64,000 bases of DNA from Pseudomonas lutea. Its GTDB lineage: Bacteria > Pseudomonadota > Gammaproteobacteria > Pseudomonadales > Pseudomonadaceae. Made by a program: the position numbers and the translations under genes. The stretch lies in the NCBI RefSeq assembly GCF_000759445.1, contig NZ_JRMB01000001.1, positions 992,001-1,056,000 of the forward strand, written 5' to 3'. Within the stretch, counting starts at the first letter, position 1. Each line of letters opens with the position of its first letter. The notes beneath the pieces were generated by a model that was not told the DNA's origin, ran no database searches, and saw only the letters and a program-made list of their open reading frames with translations. Of the stretch, positions 23,289 through 32,223 are shown one piece after another.

Positions 23289-24677
23289 TCAGACCTTCTT
23301 CATGGTGATTCCAGCACGGCTCATCACGACTTCAAGTGGCGAGGGATCGTAAGCGTTGTCTCTGATCTTCAGAATGGAAACCTGGCGTTGAAGTTCAGTC
23401 CGGTGCTGCACGAACTGGACGAGCAGCAGGTTATCGACCACTCCCGAAATGTCTGGCATCAGAACACCCGCACGATTGTCGATCAAACGGTGCGCCTCCC
23501 AGGCTGCCATCACCGTGACGCCGCGCGCACGAAGCTCCCCGAGTAATGTTTCGAGCACATCCAGCACCCTGCTCGGATCTGCCGCCGTACGGCTCAAGGC
23601 GTTGATGCTGTCGATGAAGACGCGCTTGACCTGTTGCCGCTCGACGCGCTCGAGCAGTTCGTAACACAGCCGATCGATCAGCCCTGCCGATGCCGGGTTC
23701 CAATCGATATGCACCGCGCCTGCCGCCTCCAGCGAAGCGAAATCGCGACCCAGTGAGCGCGCCTTGGCCTTGGCCCGTTGCGGGGATTCATGGAATCCGA
23801 AATACAACCCGGGCTCTTCAGCGGAACAGCGGCCCAGGAACTGAAGGCCCAGCGAAGTTTTGCCTGCACCGGAAGGGCCCATGATCAACGTCACGGAAGT
23901 CCTCACCAGACCACCGCCGATGTGCGCGTCGAGCGCATCGATGCCGCTGCTGACCAGGATATGAGGGGCGTCCAGCGGCAGATCGGCGCGGATCAGCATG
24001 CTTTCCAGGCGCGGGTAGATCGAGATGCCCTGATCGTTGATCTCGAATTCGTGCGCTCCGGGAATCGCTCCGCTGCCCCGGGTCTTGCGCATTTTGATAC
24101 GGCGTACCGTCCGCGAGCCGACGATTTCCTCGCCCATCTCGATCACGCCATCAACCATGGTGTGCTCAGGGCTGCCATCGTCGAGCTGCGAGCTGGTGAG
24201 AAACATCACGGTGCAGCCGGCAAATGCAGCATGTCCCTGCAGCTCGGAAATGAACTGCTTGGTGTCCAGCGGCGTTTCAGCCCTGGAGCGTGCGTTGAGC
24301 AGGCCGTCGAGTATCAGCAGACTTGTTTGCTGGCGAGTGATCTCCCTGCGCAGCAGCTTGACCACTTCGTCCAGGCCGTCGTTCTCGAGGGTGTCGAACG
24401 CACTGACGAACTGAATGCTTTGGCCGACCGCGCTGCGGTCGAAGAAACTTAACGTCGACAGAAAATGGAACAGTCGGTCGTGGGGCTCGGCAAGCAGCGT
24501 GGCAAACAGCACGCGGCCATTGTGCCGAACATGATTGAAACCCAGTTGATTGGCCAGGATGGTTTTCCCGGAGCCTGGCTTGCCTTGAACGATATAGGAC
24601 GCGCCTGCGACAAGACCGCCCTTGAGCAAAGCGTCAAAGCCTCTGATTCCGCTTTCAAGGCGTTTTAGCTGATTCAA
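23289..24677 (-). CDS. KaiC-like two-domain RecA ATPase
   Basis: A 462-residue KaiC-family protein with two tandem RecA-like domains. Walker A motifs stand at 32-39 (GKPGSGKT) and 267-274 (GPSGAGKT), with acidic segments LLAEP and FHESP where KaiC has its catalytic glutamates. At the position of the KaiC phosphosites the CII-like domain reads DISGVVDN: the Ser is kept (about 411) and the Thr is replaced by Gly. The start is TTG with an excellent AGGAGAGGGAG site 5 bp upstream, and no nearby ATG. No KaiA or KaiB gene is present. In non-cyanobacteria such proteins are linked to stress adaptation; a clock role should not be assumed. Confidence 0.9.
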   Translation of the reverse strand: MNQLKRLESGIRGFDALLKGGLVAGASYIVQGKPGSGKTILANQLGFNHVRHNGRVLFATLLAEPHDRLFHFLSTLSFFDRSAVGQSIQFVSAFDTLENDGLDEVVKLLRREITRQQTSLLILDGLLNARSRAETPLDTKQFISELQGHAAFAGCTVMFLTSSQLDDGSPEHTMVDGVIEMGEEIVGSRTVRRIKMRKTRGSGAIPGAHEFEINDQGISIYPRLESMLIRADLPLDAPHILVSSGIDALDAHIGGGLVRTSVTLIMGPSGAGKTSLGLQFLGRCSAEEPGLYFGFHESPQRAKAKARSLGRDFASLEAAGAVHIDWNPASAGLIDRLCYELLERVERQQVKRVFIDSINALSRTAADPSRVLDVLETLLGELRARGVTVMAAWEAHRLIDNRAGVLMPDISGVVDNLLLVQFVQHRTELQRQVSILKIRDNAYDPSPLEVVMSRAGITMKKV

Positions 24678-24777
24678 ATCTGCTCCCTCTCCTGATGCCC
24701 CTCAGGCCCTTGGATGCGCATTGCTGCCGCGTAAAGGGCGATACAGTGGCGGGTTATCGCGGATCAGTCCAGCCCAA

Positions 24778-24802
24778 CAAAAAAAGCCCGCTGTTCGCGG
24801 GC
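24778..24802 (-). terminator. Rho-independent terminator after the small gene at 24.9 kb
   Basis: On the minus strand a GCCCGC/GCGGGC hairpin with a 5-base loop is followed by seven T residues. It ends leftward transcription about 90 bp after the small gene at 24886-25095 and so separates it from the KaiC-like operon. Confidence 0.8.
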
Positions 24803-24885
24803 AAAAGCTATGAAATCAAACCGGTAGACAAGCCAGAGCGGTCGCTACCTGCGCGGCTTTCACACAGGCATGCGTATTTCACCAT

Positions 24886-25095
24886 TCATTGCTGAAGTCG
24901 CCGGCCTTCCCGCTCAGGCTTGAGCAAGAGCCCGGCCTTGAACTGCTGTACAAACAAAGCCGTTTTAAAGCCGCGCTCCAGCGTTGTCGCTTCGGCCTCA
25001 AACCGGTCAAGGCAGGATGCGTAACCCGACTGAAAGACGCGATCGATCCCGTCAGTGGGCTCTACGGCAGTGAAGTCTTCGAGGACTGTGTTCAT
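24886..25095 (-). CDS. Small hypothetical protein
   Basis: A 69-residue protein from an ATG at 25095 with an AGGGAG site 8 bp upstream. The product has an acidic N-terminus (MNTVLEDFTAVEPTDG), a mixed middle and a basic C-terminus (KPEREGRRLQQ). No domain was recognised. A strong terminator downstream and a good ribosome site support it as a real single-gene unit. It lies between the catalase and the KaiC-like gene. Confidence 0.6.
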   Translation of the reverse strand: MNTVLEDFTAVEPTDGIDRVFQSGYASCLDRFEAEATTLERGFKTALFVQQFKAGLLLKPEREGRRLQQ

Positions 25096-25250
25096 CAGCA
25101 ATGCTCCCTGTTTGAGGCATGAGTGAAATCGGCGTGCATCGGCGAAACCTGCCCCTGGACAACCTGGGCCGGTATCGGGCCAGCGGTATTATTCGAACCA
25201 CCGCCGACCCTCGCTGGATCGCTTGATCAATATCGCTTACTCGGTAGCGC

Positions 25251-26135
25251 TTACTCGTCCTTACCCTGCGCCAGGCCTGAACCCAGGTCGGCACCGGTCA
25301 TCGGGTCAGCGGTCAAGTCAGACTTCAAGCGTTCTTTCATCATGGTCAGCGTGACTGAATCATCTTCGCTCAGCGTCACCGTAGCAGTCCCGTCGCCGCC
25401 ATCCACTGCCGGCTGTGGATTTTCGACGTACTCGAAGTCCGCATCGCTGTTCCATGGGCCACGCACGTTGGGTTCGCCGTTGGACATGCTGAAATACGTC
25501 CGTGTGAACTCTGGCATGCCCGGCAGTTTGCCCTGCGGGAAGTTCGGCTGCATCGAGTGCAGCGCTTTCTCGAAAGACATCTGGTGCGCGATTTCTCGCG
25601 TCATCAGGAAGCCCAACGCGTCCTTGATGCCTGGATCGGTGGTGACGTTGATCAGCCGCTCGTAAACGATCTTCGCCCGCGCCTCGGCAGCGATGTTGGA
25701 ACGGAAGTCGGCCGTTGGCTCGGTGATGCTGTCGATATACGCAGCGGTCCATGGCACGCCTGCCGAGTTCACCAGCGGCGCACCGCCGCCGTAGAGAATC
25801 TGGGTGATGTGCGAATCGTTGCCGGCGCCGTTGATGTCACGGTACAGCTCACCCTCCGCCTGGACGCCCTCGGCCAGCTTGCCTTTGCCGCCCTTGTTGA
25901 GCATGACGATGATCGAGCCGATGATTTCGAGGTGGCTCAGCTCCTCGGTGGCGATGTCCATCAGCAGGTCTTTACGACCTGGATCTTCTTCAGCCAGTGC
26001 CTGGGTGAAGTAGCGAGTGGCCGCAGCCAGTTCGCCTTGGGCGCCGCCGAACTGCTCAAGCAGCAAGTTGGCCAGCCCCGGATTGGGTTCGGCAACGCGA
26101 ACAGTGTATTGGAGACGCTTATTGTGCAGGAACAT
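25251..26135 (-). CDS. katN: Manganese (non-heme) catalase
   Basis: A 294-residue ferritin-like manganese catalase, which dismutates hydrogen peroxide in the cytoplasm. The four-helix bundle shows the expected ligands: Glu35 (AQGELAAATRY), Glu66 and His69 (ATEELSHLE), a Glu in EARAKIVYERL and His in TREIAHQMSFEKA. The C-terminal extension is acidic. Length and motifs match KatN of other gamma-proteobacteria. The ATG has AGGGAG 8 bp upstream. It lies in a cluster of stress-type genes, consistent with stationary-phase expression, which is inference. Confidence 0.93.
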   Translation of the reverse strand: MFLHNKRLQYTVRVAEPNPGLANLLLEQFGGAQGELAAATRYFTQALAEEDPGRKDLLMDIATEELSHLEIIGSIIVMLNKGGKGKLAEGVQAEGELYRDINGAGNDSHITQILYGGGAPLVNSAGVPWTAAYIDSITEPTADFRSNIAAEARAKIVYERLINVTTDPGIKDALGFLMTREIAHQMSFEKALHSMQPNFPQGKLPGMPEFTRTYFSMSNGEPNVRGPWNSDADFEYVENPQPAVDGGDGTATVTLSEDDSVTLTMMKERLKSDLTADPMTGADLGSGLAQGKDE

Positions 26136-26517
26136 AGTGTTACTCCCTTCTCAGGCTAATTTCGTATCAGGGTTTAGAACAGTAAGTTCAGCTTTCTATG
26201 CTTGTCGCTCGGTCAACTAAGCAGAGCGCACAGATATAAAGAGAGACCCATGAAGCTGAAATTCAGCGAAGTGCGAACGCACCCGACCAAAGGTTTGTCC
26301 TGAAAAGTTTAAATGGAGGTCGGTGTCGGCCGACAAACGGCGCCGTGTATAACGTTAATAAGCGGCGCGTCACTGCGAAGCAGAATGGCGACGGCGCAGG
26401 CAGCGGTTCGAAGTAGAAGGCGTACAGACGGCGGGGTTGCGCTACCGCTTGAAAACTCGTTCCGCTGTCATGGGTTAGCAGGATGCTGCTCTCTGCGGCA
26501 GACGCGCGGCGCGCCGC
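26136..26517. other. Spacer between catalase and PAAR gene
   Basis: About 380 bases upstream of the catalase and downstream of the PAAR gene. It should hold the catalase promoter. A rightward frame from 26313 is Arg/Cys-rich and overlaps the PAAR gene on the other strand; I do not accept it. No RNA gene or repeat was recognised. Confidence 0.4.
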
Positions 26518-26781
26518 CTAACTGCGGACGGCTGCCTTCGGTCCACTGGCAATCAGACCTGCGCCGCAGGCGGTTTTCATGCCGTTTAGCGCAACGGGTG
26601 TGCCGTTCACCGTGTACACGCTACTGCCCTCGACGATCGGGAAAATACCTTTGCACAGCGGACAGCTGACGTTGTGCCCTACCCCTGCGATGGGCTTGCC
26701 GTTGAGCTCGGTATTCGTGAATGCCTGAAGCACAACACCGCCATGAGTGGTGAGGTCGCCCAGGCGAATAATGTCTTTCAT
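26518..26781 (-). CDS. PAAR-domain protein (type VI secretion spike tip)
   Basis: An 87-residue PAAR protein. The repeat pattern IIRLGDLTTHGGVVL, GVGHNVSCPLCKG and VALNGMKTACGAGLIASGP gives the His and Cys residues that bind zinc in the PAAR cone. Such proteins sharpen the VgrG spike of a type VI secretion system. No VgrG, Hcp or effector gene lies in the window, so this is an orphan PAAR. It has no C-terminal effector extension. Confidence 0.9.
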   Translation of the reverse strand: MKDIIRLGDLTTHGGVVLQAFTNTELNGKPIAGVGHNVSCPLCKGIFPIVEGSSVYTVNGTPVALNGMKTACGAGLIASGPKAAVRS

Positions 26782-27207
26782 TGAGGGTTATTCCTATATG
26801 GATTCATGAAGTTAAACAGCCGTTAGTTGACCGTCTCCGATCAGGAATGCACATCAAAGGGTGTGCCAATGGGTCTTCGCACTTGAAGCAGCCATGACCG
26901 ACTGATTGCATTCAGTCAGTTAGGCTTTGAACCTGCTGAAAGGCTTAGAACTTTGAGCAGCAACTTGCGCAACTTGATAATGCTTACTGCGCACGTGGAC
27001 GTACTCCAGTTATCAAGCGGGTCTCGGAGCCCCCGCCGGAGCACGAATCGCTTGAAACTGCGCAACGACTTGCCCACGCTGACGTGCCCATGCATCTGAC
27101 GTTGCCTGCGATCACCGGGCAACGAGACGGTCCCCGGAGCGGCCGATAAGCCTCGTCACAGGTTCTCTGGCACAATCCTTCTTTTTTTGATCAAGACAGG
27201 CCAGAGC
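26782..27207. other. Spacer between PAAR and patB genes, possible gene remnant
   Basis: About 425 bases. A rightward frame open from 26949 to the TAA at 27147-27149 reads like protein (Gln/Leu helix, then a Pro/Glu-rich stretch) but has no start codon after the upstream TAG at 26946. It could be a gene remnant. A T-rich run (27180-27188) precedes patB. No RNA gene was recognised. Confidence 0.35.
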
Positions 27208-28353
27208 ATGGATCTGAACACCGTTTTTCAGCGTTTGAACACCGGCAGCAAGAAGTGGAGCCAGTACCCCGAAGATGTGCTGCCAATGTGGGTAGCGGAC
27301 ATGGACTTCCCGGTCGCGGCGCCCATCGTACAAGCGCTGAAAAACCGGCTGGAGCACCCGATGCTGGGTTACTCCGTGCCTCAACATGCGCTGCGCGAGA
27401 CGCTGGTCAGGCACTTGGCCCAACGGTATGACTGGCAGATCGAAGCCGAAGACCTGGTGTTCCTGCCCGGCGTCGAACCTGGCGTGAACATGGCGTTGAA
27501 TGCTCTGGTTTCGCCGACCGCTGCGGTGCTGGTGCAGACGCCCAATTATTCCCCGCTGCTGCAAGCCCCGGCCAACTGGAATTTGCCGCGTGTCGACCTG
27601 TCTTTCCAGGCCGACGCCCAAGGCCGGTACCCCACCGACATCGCCGCACTGGAACACGCCCTGCCGGAGAACGGTGCGCTGCTGCTGAGTAACCCGCACA
27701 ACCCGTTGGGCAAAGTCTTCGAGCATGACGAACTGCGGGCCATCGGTGAGGCCTGTGAGCGGCGCAACGTGTTGATCATCTCTGACGAGATCCACTCTGA
27801 CTTGCTGTTCGACGGGCGACAGCACATCCCCATCGCCTCTCTGAGCCCGGTCATCGCAGCACGCAGCGTGACGCTGATGTCGGCGAGCAAGGCCTGGAAC
27901 ATCGCCGGGCTGAAGACCGCCTTTGCCGTGGTGCAAAACCCGGAGCTGCGCCAGCGTTTCAACAATGGACGGCTCGGACTGGTGGACAGCGTCAACGCGC
28001 TGGGCCTGGAAGCCACCGAAGTGGCGTATCGCGAGGGCAGCCAATGGCTGGAGCACGTGGTGGCGTATCTGCAGGACAACCGTGATTACCTGGCCGACGC
28101 CATCAAGACCCGCTTCCCGGGTATCTCCATGAACCTGCCGCAAAGCACCTACCTGGCCTGGCTGGACTGCTCCGGCCTGGGACTGGAACACCCGCAGGCG
28201 TTTTTCCTGAATCACGCCAGGGTCGCACTGAGCGACGGCCTTGAGTTCGGCGACGACTGCGGCCAGTTCGTTCGTCTGAACTTCGGCTGCCCCCGACCGA
28301 TGCTTGAGGAAGGCCTGGCGCGCATGGAGCGAAGCTTGCGCAACAGGCCCTGA
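27208..28353 (+). CDS. PatB/MalY-type PLP enzyme (cystathionine beta-lyase / aminotransferase)
   Basis: A 381-residue fold-type I PLP enzyme. The N-terminus KKWSQYPEDVLPMWVADMDF is the PatB/MalY signature, and the PLP Lys lies in SASKAWNIAGLK with SNPHNPLG and SDEIHSDL upstream. Family members cleave C-S bonds in cystathionine or cysteine conjugates and some also act as regulators. I chose the ATG at 27208; a longer start at 27187 adds only seven residues. It is convergent with the DUF1624 gene 28 bp away. Confidence 0.88.
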   Translation: MDLNTVFQRLNTGSKKWSQYPEDVLPMWVADMDFPVAAPIVQALKNRLEHPMLGYSVPQHALRETLVRHLAQRYDWQIEAEDLVFLPGVEPGVNMALNALVSPTAAVLVQTPNYSPLLQAPANWNLPRVDLSFQADAQGRYPTDIAALEHALPENGALLLSNPHNPLGKVFEHDELRAIGEACERRNVLIISDEIHSDLLFDGRQHIPIASLSPVIAARSVTLMSASKAWNIAGLKTAFAVVQNPELRQRFNNGRLGLVDSVNALGLEATEVAYREGSQWLEHVVAYLQDNRDYLADAIKTRFPGISMNLPQSTYLAWLDCSGLGLEHPQAFFLNHARVALSDGLEFGDDCGQFVRLNFGCPRPMLEEGLARMERSLRNRP

Positions 28354-28381
28354 ATGCTTGCGGCGATCGGGATACGCTCGC

Positions 28382-29566
28382 CTAAAAGTACTTCAACCAG
28401 GCGATGTCCCGGCGTCGTGCCTTGAGTGCCGCGAACCAGCGCACGGCCGGAAACAGCACCACGGTGAGCACAGCAGCGCATCCCCACAGGCCCAGCACCG
28501 AGGTGAAGCCGAAATATTGCCCTTGGGTGTTGCCCCAGATTGACACGGCGCCCTGGTACAAAAGCTTCAGCACGTACAGGTGCAGCAAATAGAAAAACAT
28601 CGGCGCAGCGCCGAAGATCACCAGCGGCCGCAACCACGCCCGGTCCTGCTGCCGCTCCAGCCAGGCGAGCACCAGCAGGCCGATGCCCAGCGTCAGGCTG
28701 ATGAACAGCAGAGACGGCGGGTACTTTGTGACATTGAGGACGCTCATCAGCGTATCGGTGGTGGTTTCGCCCGCCACCCATGGCTTTTCCCCATAACCGT
28801 TGATGCCGCGTAGCGCGAGAAACAATGCCAGCGCCCCGAAGCCCCAGGCGATGAGGTTGATTTCCCGCTTTTCAGGGCTCGCCTCTCGACCAAACCACGG
28901 CCCGGCCGCGTAGCCGACAGCGATCACTCCTATCCAGGGCAGCACCGGGTATGAAGTGCGCAGACGCAGGGTCTCGCCCACTTCGATCCAGCCGCGGTCG
29001 TGCAGCACCGCCCACGGAATGTGCAGCGCCGAACCCACAGCGAAATGCACGCCATCCAGCAGATTGTGCCCGGCGATGATCGCCAGCCCCAACGCCGCGA
29101 GCACCCCGCGCGGCAGTGCAACCAGTGCCGACAGCGCAATCATGCTCAGGCCGATCGCCCAGATGACCTGCAGGTAAATCACCGTCGGGGGAAACTGGAA
29201 CGTCCAGGCAAAGTTCACCAGGGTCAGTTCAAGCGTAATAAGCACCAGACCGCGCTTGAACAGGAAACCCGCGACAGCGCCCCTGCCCCCGTGCCGTTCG
29301 CCGTACAGCCAGGCAGACAGCCCTGTGAGAAACACGAACAGCGGCGCACAGAAGTGCGCCAGGGTACGGCTGATGAACAACTCGACGCTGGTGTGGGCAA
29401 CGTCCATGGGATCGCTGACCTGATGGTGCAGAAAGAAGGTTTCACGCACATGGTCCAGCAGCATGAACACGATAATCAGGCCACGCAGCGCGTCGATGGA
29501 GTGCAGGCGGCGTGAATGAGGGGCGGTGACAGCGGTGTCTGGTAGCGGGACAGCCAGGGTTTGCAT
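28382..29566 (-). CDS. DUF1624 multi-pass membrane protein (acetyltransferase-like)
   Basis: A 394-residue inner-membrane protein with about 10 hydrophobic helices. The N-terminal RLHSIDALRGLIIVFMLLDHVRE motif is typical of DUF1624 and heparan-alpha-glucosaminide N-acetyltransferase-like proteins, which may move acyl groups across the membrane. The ATG at 29566 was preferred to an upstream start at 29692, whose extra residues include Cys-rich non-membrane sequence. Substrate unknown. Confidence 0.82.
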   Translation of the reverse strand: MQTLAVPLPDTAVTAPHSRRLHSIDALRGLIIVFMLLDHVRETFFLHHQVSDPMDVAHTSVELFISRTLAHFCAPLFVFLTGLSAWLYGERHGGRGAVAGFLFKRGLVLITLELTLVNFAWTFQFPPTVIYLQVIWAIGLSMIALSALVALPRGVLAALGLAIIAGHNLLDGVHFAVGSALHIPWAVLHDRGWIEVGETLRLRTSYPVLPWIGVIAVGYAAGPWFGREASPEKREINLIAWGFGALALFLALRGINGYGEKPWVAGETTTDTLMSVLNVTKYPPSLLFISLTLGIGLLVLAWLERQQDRAWLRPLVIFGAAPMFFYLLHLYVLKLLYQGAVSIWGNTQGQYFGFTSVLGLWGCAAVLTVVLFPAVRWFAALKARRRDIAWLKYF

Positions 29567-29704
29567 ACGCGGTGGGCTCTTGAAATGCGATAACCGGCAG
29601 GCGAGCCAGTCGCCTGCGTTCGGGTTATAACATAACATCTTAAAGCTGCAGCCGCATGAGGAAATCCTGCCCCGCGCGCCCCCAGCCTGCACGCCAACCA
29701 GCGC

Positions 29705-29743
29705 GCCTCATCGGATGCTCATAATTCGCTCATCCGATGAGGC
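29705..29743. terminator. 13-bp inverted repeat downstream of ggt
   Basis: A perfect 13-bp stem (GCCTCATCGGATG / CATCCGATGAGGC) with a 13-base loop lies 25-64 bases after the ggt stop on the minus strand. It has no T-run on the ggt side and a short TTT on the other, so it may act as an mRNA-stabilising hairpin or a weak terminator. Confidence 0.45.
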
Positions 29744-29767
29744 TTTGACCAAGGCTGATCTGGTCGG

Positions 29768-31495
29768 TTAATAGCCCAGGGATAACCCGGTGTTGCGACG
29801 CGGATCGTTCGCCCCGTAGAAGCGGTTCTTGCCTACGGGCTCTCCGCCCAGCGACGGCGCACCCACGAGGATCGCGGCCAGGTGGTTGGCGTCCTGCGGA
29901 CCGGCAAAGGTGTGACCCCAGCTTTCGAGGATTTTGCGGGTATCAGGGCTGACGGCGAAGGTTTCCAGATTGGTCGCTTCAGGCATCCACTGCTGATGGA
30001 AGCGCGGTGCATCGACCGCCTCCTGAATATTCATGCCGTAGTCGATGACGTTGAGCATGGTCAACAGCGTCGCGGTAATGATGCGGCTGCCGCCCGGAGT
30101 ACCGACGACCATCACCGTCTTGCCGTCTTTGGTGACGATGGTAGGGCTCATCGATGACAGCGGTGACTTGCCCGGCGCGATGGCGTTGGCCTCGCCCTGA
30201 ATCAGCCCGTACATGTTGGGCACGCCGACCTTGGAGGTGAAGTCGTCCATTTCGTCGTTGAGAATCACCCCGGTGCTGCTCGCCATGACGCCCGCGCCGA
30301 ACCAGTCGTTGAGGGTGTAGGTCACCGAGACCGCGTTGCCCCACTTGTCGACGATGGAATAGTGAGTGGTGTTGTTGCCTTCATGGGGCGCGACCCCGGG
30401 TTTGATGTTCTGAGAGATGCCGGCTTTCTGCGGTTCGATGGCGGCGCGCAACTTGGCGGCGTAGTCACGGTTGAGCAAATGGCTGATCGGGTTTTTGACG
30501 AAATCCGGGTCACCCAGGTAACTGTTACGGTCGACATAGGCGTGGCGCATGGCCTCGATCTGGTAATGCAGACCCTGGGCGGAGTGGTAGCCCAGCTCCT
30601 GCATCGGATAGCCTTCGAGAATATTCATGATCTCGCAGATCACCACCCCGCCCGAACTCGGCGGCGGCGCAGAGACCACGTGGTAGCCACGGTAATCGCA
30701 TTCGATGGGGGCCAGTTCGCGGGTCTGGTATTTGTCCAGGTCCGCCTGGGTGATGATGCCCTTCCCTGCCTGGCTGGAATCGACGATAGCCTTGGCTACC
30801 CAGCCCTTGTAGAAACCGTCGCTGCCCTTGCCGGAGATTTCCTTGAGGGTTTTCGCCAGGTCCTTCTGCACCAGTGTGTCGCCCACCTTCAGCGGCTGGC
30901 CCTTGTCCAGGAAGATGGTGCCGAGGTCTTTGGCGTCGGCCTTGAACTGATCAGTGGCGGTGCCCAGCAGGTCGACATCGCCCTGCTCAAGGGTGAACCC
31001 CTGTTCCGCCAGTTTGATGGCCGGGGCAATGACCTCGGCGCGCTTGCGGGTGCCGTATTTGCTGAGTGCCAGCTCCATGCCCGAAACAGTGCCCGGCACG
31101 CCGACGGCCAGATGGCCTTTGGAGCTCAGGTCGGGCACGACGTTGCCGTCTTTGTCCAGGTACATATTGGCGGTCGCCGCAAGCGGGGCTTTTTCGCGAA
31201 AATCGAGGAAGGTCTTACGCCCGTCCGCCAGCTGGATAGTCATGAAGCCCCCGCCCCCGAGGTTGCCGGCTGCGGGATAGACGACTGCCAGCGCGTACCC
31301 GACGGCGACCGCCGCGTCCACAGCATTGCCACCGGATTTCAACACATCGACGCCCACGTGGGTGGCCAGGTGCTGGGCGGTGACCACCATGCCGTTTTCG
31401 GCAGCGGCCGGCGCGACGGAGGCGGCATGAACGCAGGAGATCGTCAGGGTGAGCGCGGTCGCAAGCAGCGAGGTCGCAAAGGGTTCGAACTTCAT
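29768..31495 (-). CDS. ggt: Gamma-glutamyltransferase
   Basis: A 575-residue periplasmic gamma-glutamyltransferase that hydrolyses or transfers the gamma-glutamyl group of glutathione. A signal peptide (cleavage near CVHA|A) is followed by the large subunit with GGNAVDAAVAVGYAL and GGGGFMTI. The autoprocessing site NNTTHYSIVD provides the N-terminal Thr of the small subunit at about residue 375. PLSSMSPTIV and GTPGGSRI, which bind the glutamyl moiety, are present. It is transcribed alone leftward. Confidence 0.95.
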   Translation of the reverse strand: MKFEPFATSLLATALTLTISCVHAASVAPAAAENGMVVTAQHLATHVGVDVLKSGGNAVDAAVAVGYALAVVYPAAGNLGGGGFMTIQLADGRKTFLDFREKAPLAATANMYLDKDGNVVPDLSSKGHLAVGVPGTVSGMELALSKYGTRKRAEVIAPAIKLAEQGFTLEQGDVDLLGTATDQFKADAKDLGTIFLDKGQPLKVGDTLVQKDLAKTLKEISGKGSDGFYKGWVAKAIVDSSQAGKGIITQADLDKYQTRELAPIECDYRGYHVVSAPPPSSGGVVICEIMNILEGYPMQELGYHSAQGLHYQIEAMRHAYVDRNSYLGDPDFVKNPISHLLNRDYAAKLRAAIEPQKAGISQNIKPGVAPHEGNNTTHYSIVDKWGNAVSVTYTLNDWFGAGVMASSTGVILNDEMDDFTSKVGVPNMYGLIQGEANAIAPGKSPLSSMSPTIVTKDGKTVMVVGTPGGSRIITATLLTMLNVIDYGMNIQEAVDAPRFHQQWMPEATNLETFAVSPDTRKILESWGHTFAGPQDANHLAAILVGAPSLGGEPVGKNRFYGANDPRRNTGLSLGY

Positions 31496-32223
31496 GGGCG
31501 GGCTCTCTTTTTTTGTTGGGGTGAGGCGGTTTCGTTCGCGTGGGGCTTTTGTGGTCGTCTGACCCTGTGGCGGTGGTGAGGATTGCGATGGGCACCGGTG
31601 CCCTGCACTAAGTTAGCGCATGCGGCGAAAGTTGCCAGTCGATGCGGGTGGCAGATTGGAGGTCAGAGAGTGATTCATCGGCTGGCGCGAAATGAGTCGG
31701 GAGTGGAACGGGCTATCGCTGGACGCGCCGTGTCATGGATTGACCGGCAATTGACGAGCCCGGTTCGCCAGCAAGCCGGCTCCTACAGACCGCGCCGGCT
31801 GCAAGGACTCTGGCACCTGAACCACCGACGTTCGCGGGCAAGCGCGCTCCTACAATGGGTCCAGGCCCGGCTTGTGGTCGATGTTGCCCGGTCAGCCTGG
31901 CCGTTTGCGGCGGTGTTCGCGGGCAAGCGCGCTCCTACAAATGGTCGAGGCTCGGCTTGCAGTCGGCGTTGCCCGGCCAACAACGTCGCTTGCGGCGGGC
32001 CGGGGCCAACACCGACGTTGCCGGGCGGACATTATCCCTGTAGGAGCCGGCTTGCTGGCGAACGCGGTGGTCGTCGCGATGCGTGTCTGCCTGACCCACC
32101 GACGTTCGCAGGCAAGCGCGCTCCTGCAGGTGATCCTGGCCCGGCTTGATGCGGCTGCAGTTCAGCCGGACTGGTCAGCCTCGGCGCTCTGGGTCCGCCT
32201 GAACGCGCGCTTCGCCGGGCGGA
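31496..32223. other. REP-rich spacer upstream of ggt
   Basis: About 730 bases without an accepted gene. It holds the ggt promoter at its left end and at least five REP copies from 31763 to 32128. Rightward frames through this region are made of repeat sequence and are rejected. Confidence 0.7.
31763..32128. repeat. Cluster of five REP elements
   Basis: Five copies of a Pseudomonas REP motif of about 26 bases, of the form GTTCGC-GGCAAGC-GCTCCTACA. Forward copies lie at 31763-31788, 31830-31855, 31915-31940 and 32103-32128, and an inverted copy at 32038-32063. Each can form a small hairpin and opposite pairs can form a REPIN. Such repeats are moved by RAYT transposases encoded elsewhere and lie outside genes. 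Confidence 0.85.

Noticed and set aside
23289..24677. Calling the KaiC-like gene part of a circadian clock
   Set aside because: No KaiA or KaiB, and the expected Thr phosphosite is Gly; the family has many non-clock members.
26313..26669. A 118-codon rightward frame over the PAAR gene
   Set aside because: Arg/Cys-rich with no motif; the opposite strand encodes a clear PAAR domain.
27112..28215. A 367-codon leftward frame opposite patB
   Set aside because: Antisense to a gene with full PLP-enzyme motifs.
31583..32149. A 188-codon rightward frame across the REP cluster
   Set aside because: It consists largely of translated REP repeats; the repetition explains the frame.
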